64,000 nucleotides of DNA from contig NZ_JACJVO010000003.1 of the NCBI RefSeq assembly GCF_014212055.1, forward strand, positions 124,001 to 188,000, in the 5' to 3' direction. The stretch comes from Cohnella zeiphila. GTDB lineage: Bacteria > Bacillota > Bacilli > Paenibacillales > Paenibacillaceae. Below, in pieces: positions 61,467 through 64,000 of this stretch. Each line of letters begins with the position of its first letter. The first letter of the stretch is position 1. Made by a program: the position numbers and the translations under genes. Below the pieces are notes generated by a model. That model was not told the origin of the DNA. It saw nothing but the letters and a program-made list of their open reading frames with translations, and searched no databases.

Positions 61467-62825
61467 TCAAGCGATGTTGAGCTCCAGCGGATCTTCCTCG
61501 TTGCGGTCGAACGCTTCCCGGTCGAACTCGCCTTCGGAGTTCGCCACGACAAGAGCGCTGACCGTCGTGCCGGTCGCATTGATCGCCGTACGGCCCATGT
61601 CGACGACCGCGTCGATCGCAAGCACCATGCCCAGCCCTTCCAATGGCAGGCCGAGCGTCGTCAGAACGACGGTCGTGGAGATCGAAGCCGGTCCGGGCAC
61701 GCCCGCTACGCCGACGGACGCGATGATGGCCGCCGCGACGATCAGAATGTAGTCGGACAGATGCAGGTCGATGCCGTAAACGCGGGCCACGAAGATCGAG
61801 ACGACGGCCGGCCAGACGCCGCCGCAGCCGTTCATGTTGATGGTGGCGCCGAGCGGAGCGACGAAGCTGGCGATGCGCGGCGAGACGCGAAGCCGCTTGG
61901 TGATGACTTCCAGGTTCACCGGCAGCGTCACGTAGCTGCTCCGCGTCGTGAACGCGACGGCGATGGTCGGATACGCTTTGCGGACGAACTTGAGCGGGTT
62001 GACCTTGGCGGCGAACGAGACCAGACCGCCGAACGTCAGCACGAAATGCAGGATCAGCGCGACATAAGTAGCGATGATCAGCATGATGAGCGGCTCCAGC
62101 GTATCCCAGCCGTATTTCGCCGCCATGTTCGCGATCAGGGCGTACACGCCGTAAGGCGTCAGCCGGACGACGTATTTCGTCACCTGGAACATGATCTCCT
62201 TGAACGATTCGACGAACTGCTTGACGGGCGCGACGGTTTCGGGCTTCTTCGAGCTCAGCTTGACGATCGCGACCGCGAAGAACAGCGCGAACACGATGAC
62301 AGGAACGACGTTGCCTTCCGCCATGTCGCTGATCGGGTTCGTCGGAACGAGATCGAGGATAACCTGGGACACCGTCGGCACTTCGCGGGCCTGGAAATCG
62401 GCCGGGACGGCCTGATGAATGCCGGAGCCCGGGTCGAAGAGAAGCGCCACGAGCAGCCCGATAATGGCCGCGATTCCCGTCGTTCCCAGGAACAAGCCGA
62501 CGGTCTTGAGGCCGAGCTTGCGCAGCTGGCCGACGTTGGTCAGCGATGTGATGCTCGTAATGATCGATGCCGCCACGAGCGGAATGACGATCATCTTGAT
62601 CAGGTCGACATAGATCGTGCCGATCGTGGTGACGCTGGTCGCATCGTGATGGCCCTTGTTGAAAAAGATGCCGGCCAGCAGCCCGAGCCCGAGAGCGATC
62701 AGGACCCGATAGCCGAAGTTGATCCGCTTGCGCGCAAGGTAGTAAAGCACGCCGATCAGGACGATGGAGGTAAGCAAGCTGACCCAGTCATTTTGAAAGG
62801 CTGTGAGCAAATTGTTGGTTTTCAA
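61467..62825 (-). CDS. Dicarboxylate/amino acid:cation symporter (DAACS family, TcyP-like)
   Basis: The 452-residue protein has about eight membrane helices and the DAACS core: MIVIPLVAASIITSITSL, AFTTRSSYVTLPVNLEVITK (hairpin 1, a variant of the Ser-rich motif), a PLGATINMNGCGG motif near residue 335, hairpin 2 GVAGVPGPASISTTVVL and DAVVDMGRTAINATG. The GVPGPAS and NMNGCGG forms resemble cystine transporter TcyP more than glutamate carriers. The start is TTG at 62825 with AAGGAGG nine bases before. It would import L-cystine or a dicarboxylic amino acid with Na+ or H+. Confidence 0.88.
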   Translation of the reverse strand: MKTNNLLTAFQNDWVSLLTSIVLIGVLYYLARKRINFGYRVLIALGLGLLAGIFFNKGHHDATSVTTIGTIYVDLIKMIVIPLVAASIITSITSLTNVGQLRKLGLKTVGLFLGTTGIAAIIGLLVALLFDPGSGIHQAVPADFQAREVPTVSQVILDLVPTNPISDMAEGNVVPVIVFALFFAVAIVKLSSKKPETVAPVKQFVESFKEIMFQVTKYVVRLTPYGVYALIANMAAKYGWDTLEPLIMLIIATYVALILHFVLTFGGLVSFAAKVNPLKFVRKAYPTIAVAFTTRSSYVTLPVNLEVITKRLRVSPRIASFVAPLGATINMNGCGGVWPAVVSIFVARVYGIDLHLSDYILIVAAAIIASVGVAGVPGPASISTTVVLTTLGLPLEGLGMVLAIDAVVDMGRTAINATGTTVSALVVANSEGEFDREAFDRNEEDPLELNIA

Positions 62826-63050
62826 AATGAAATCCTCCTTATTCCGAGTTGATAACTCTGATTAGTACATCCGATTGTAGGACCAACGTTGTGGATTGTC
62901 AACAAAAAAATCGGTATCGCCGCGCGGACTTATGGACGAATCATTCTTGCTATATCGTTATGAGGCTCATCCGCAAATCATGCAAGCCCATTCTTCTTCT
63001 CCTATGAAAAGTCGCCAATCGGACATACGCCGACAGGCTAGGAGGAGCAT
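62826..63050. other. Intergenic region upstream of the symporter gene
   Basis: This 225-bp AT-rich gap should contain the symporter promoter (minus strand) and the 3' end region of the AraC gene. I see no gene and no strong terminator. Confidence 0.35.
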
Positions 63051-63860
63051 TTACTTCCAATGGTCTCTTTTTTGCTTTTTATAAGCCGTAGGGCTCATGC
63101 CGAGCCGCTTGCGGAATTGGTTGATGAAGTGGTTATAATTCTGAAAACCGACCTCGTAGCACACTTCGGATGCGGAACGGCCGGAGTGCTCGAGAAGCAG
63201 GGCGGCCTGTCGTATGCGCATCTCGTTCAGCGAGTCGATAATCGACTGGCCGGTTCCTTCTTTGAACAGGTGGGACAGCCTCGACGGCGAAAGTCCGACG
63301 CTGCGGGCCAACTCGTCGATGCGCGTGGGATGCTGCATCTGCCTGGACAGCAGGCGCAGCGTTTCTTCGACGCGAACATCCAGCTTGCGTCGCCGGCGCC
63401 GTTCGAGCAGCATCAGAATTTCGCGCAGCGCTCCGTAACAAAGATCCTCCCAATAGTCTCCTTGCTGGCGCCAATCCTCGAGGATTCTCCGGAAGGCCCG
63501 ATAGATCCGTTTCCGGGCGTGCTCGTTGTCGATCTTCCGCACGGCTAACGATTCGTCCGGCAGCAGGCTCGCTTCGATGCGCTCGGGAGAGAAGTGAACC
63601 CAGAAGAAATCCCAGATCTTGCCCGACGACGTGCCGTATCGATGAGGAGTCCCCGGCTTCAACAAAGCGATTTCCCCGGGACCGCACAGCGCCGTTTCCC
63701 GTCCCGGCACCTGAAAATAGCCCTCCCCCGCCAAGGTAAAGGCGATCAGCCAGTCGGATCTTCCTTCCGGCCGCTCGATCCAATAGGCATCCGATTCCCG
63801 GAAGTGATCCGAGTACAAAATTCCCTCGTTCTGAAGCGGGTAACTCCATGGGTTCGTCAC
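63051..63860 (-). CDS. AraC-family transcriptional regulator
   Basis: The 269-residue regulator has an N-terminal cupin sensor (EGYFQVPGRETALCGPGEIALLKPGTPHRYG, about residues 48-78; core GPGEIALLKPGTPHRYG) and two C-terminal helix-turn-helix motifs (LARSVGLSPSRLSHLFKEGT and SEVCYEVGFQNYNHFINQFR). It resembles sugar-responsive regulators of the Paenibacillus type and is likely divergent from a target beyond the right edge of the window. Confidence 0.9.
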   Translation of the reverse strand: MTNPWSYPLQNEGILYSDHFRESDAYWIERPEGRSDWLIAFTLAGEGYFQVPGRETALCGPGEIALLKPGTPHRYGTSSGKIWDFFWVHFSPERIEASLLPDESLAVRKIDNEHARKRIYRAFRRILEDWRQQGDYWEDLCYGALREILMLLERRRRRKLDVRVEETLRLLSRQMQHPTRIDELARSVGLSPSRLSHLFKEGTGQSIIDSLNEMRIRQAALLLEHSGRSASEVCYEVGFQNYNHFINQFRKRLGMSPTAYKKQKRDHWK

Positions 63861-64000
63861 GTTGCGTTCTCCTCCGAATCCGTTGGTCGCAGCTTATGGC
63901 TCGAGCATAACGGAATTCAAGCACCTTTTCCAGGGTGGCAGCAGGATTGTGTGAATATTCGGCAGCATTCAGAATTCCGCCGTCTCCCGTCCGGCGTTAT
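63861..64000. other. Right-edge non-coding stretch
   Basis: The last 140 bp hold the AraC gene upstream region and no readable gene. Confidence 0.3.

Overview
The window looks like a chromosomal segment of a spore-forming, GC-rich member of the Paenibacillaceae (Paenibacillus/Cohnella type). The pointers are a SleB-type cortex hydrolase, YesM/YesN two-component pairs beside Lpl-type sugar ABC transporters, an S-layer (SLH) anchored surface protein with InlB-type repeats, a Bacillus-type 7Fe ferredoxin, many TTG/GTG starts and strong GGAGG ribosome binding sites. I saw no rRNA, tRNA or CRISPR array. This assignment comes from family recognition only.

Region by region. 1-8.1 kb: the end of a spore cortex hydrolase, then a YesN/YesM regulator pair divergent from an lplB-ytcP-lplA oligosaccharide uptake operon. 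Its leader carries two pairs of 21-bp-spaced direct repeats. 8.2-12.3 kb: a secreted PhoX-type phosphatase and a multicopper oxidase, both with a copper-amine-oxidase-like domain, then a ferredoxin. 12.5-15.2 kb: a galactonate-dehydratase-like enolase, a PhnP-like metallo-beta-lactamase-fold hydrolase and a membrane protein. 15.2-26.8 kb: a complete urea-use block, with a divergent nickel permease, urtABCDE (urea ABC importer) and ureABCEFGD (urease and all nickel-insertion chaperones). A perfect GlnR/TnrA-type box overlaps the promoter. 27-31.3 kb: aldo/keto reductase, Gfo/Idh/MocA dehydrogenase, AraC regulator and MFS permease. 31.3-35.6 kb: a large hybrid sensor kinase with a REC-winged-helix-BTAD regulator. 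35.8-40.8 kb: a 1675-residue SLH surface protein. 41.2-44 kb: a short-chain dehydrogenase with a broken tetR gene and an intact palindromic operator, 114-bp tandem repeats, an esterase remnant and an HxlR regulator. 45-48.2 kb: a 1070-residue multidomain protein ending in an OTU-like cysteine peptidase domain, the best candidate here for an undescribed effector. 48.4-55.1 kb: Cu/Zn superoxide dismutase, YidC/Oxa1 insertase, an SDR plus a RspA/ManD-like enolase, and a three-gene ABC-2 exporter. 55.2-56.7 kb: a repeat element, a 27-residue holin-like toxin with a convergent antisense RNA, a cupin and a gene remnant. 56.7-64 kb: aldo/keto reductase and AraC regulator, then a 2.5-kb transposon-like insertion sitting inside a terminator palindrome, a dicarboxylate/cystine-type symporter and another AraC regulator.

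The strongest coherent pathway is urea use. Ni2+ enters through the permease and urea through UrtABCDE. UreEFGD insert nickel into UreABC, and the ammonium product explains control by a nitrogen regulator. The most unusual material is intergenic: four separate repeat arrays (three with a 50-51 bp period, one with a 114 bp period), an antisense-controlled toxin, and a composite-transposon-like segment with an 18-bp target duplication made of a terminator stem-loop.
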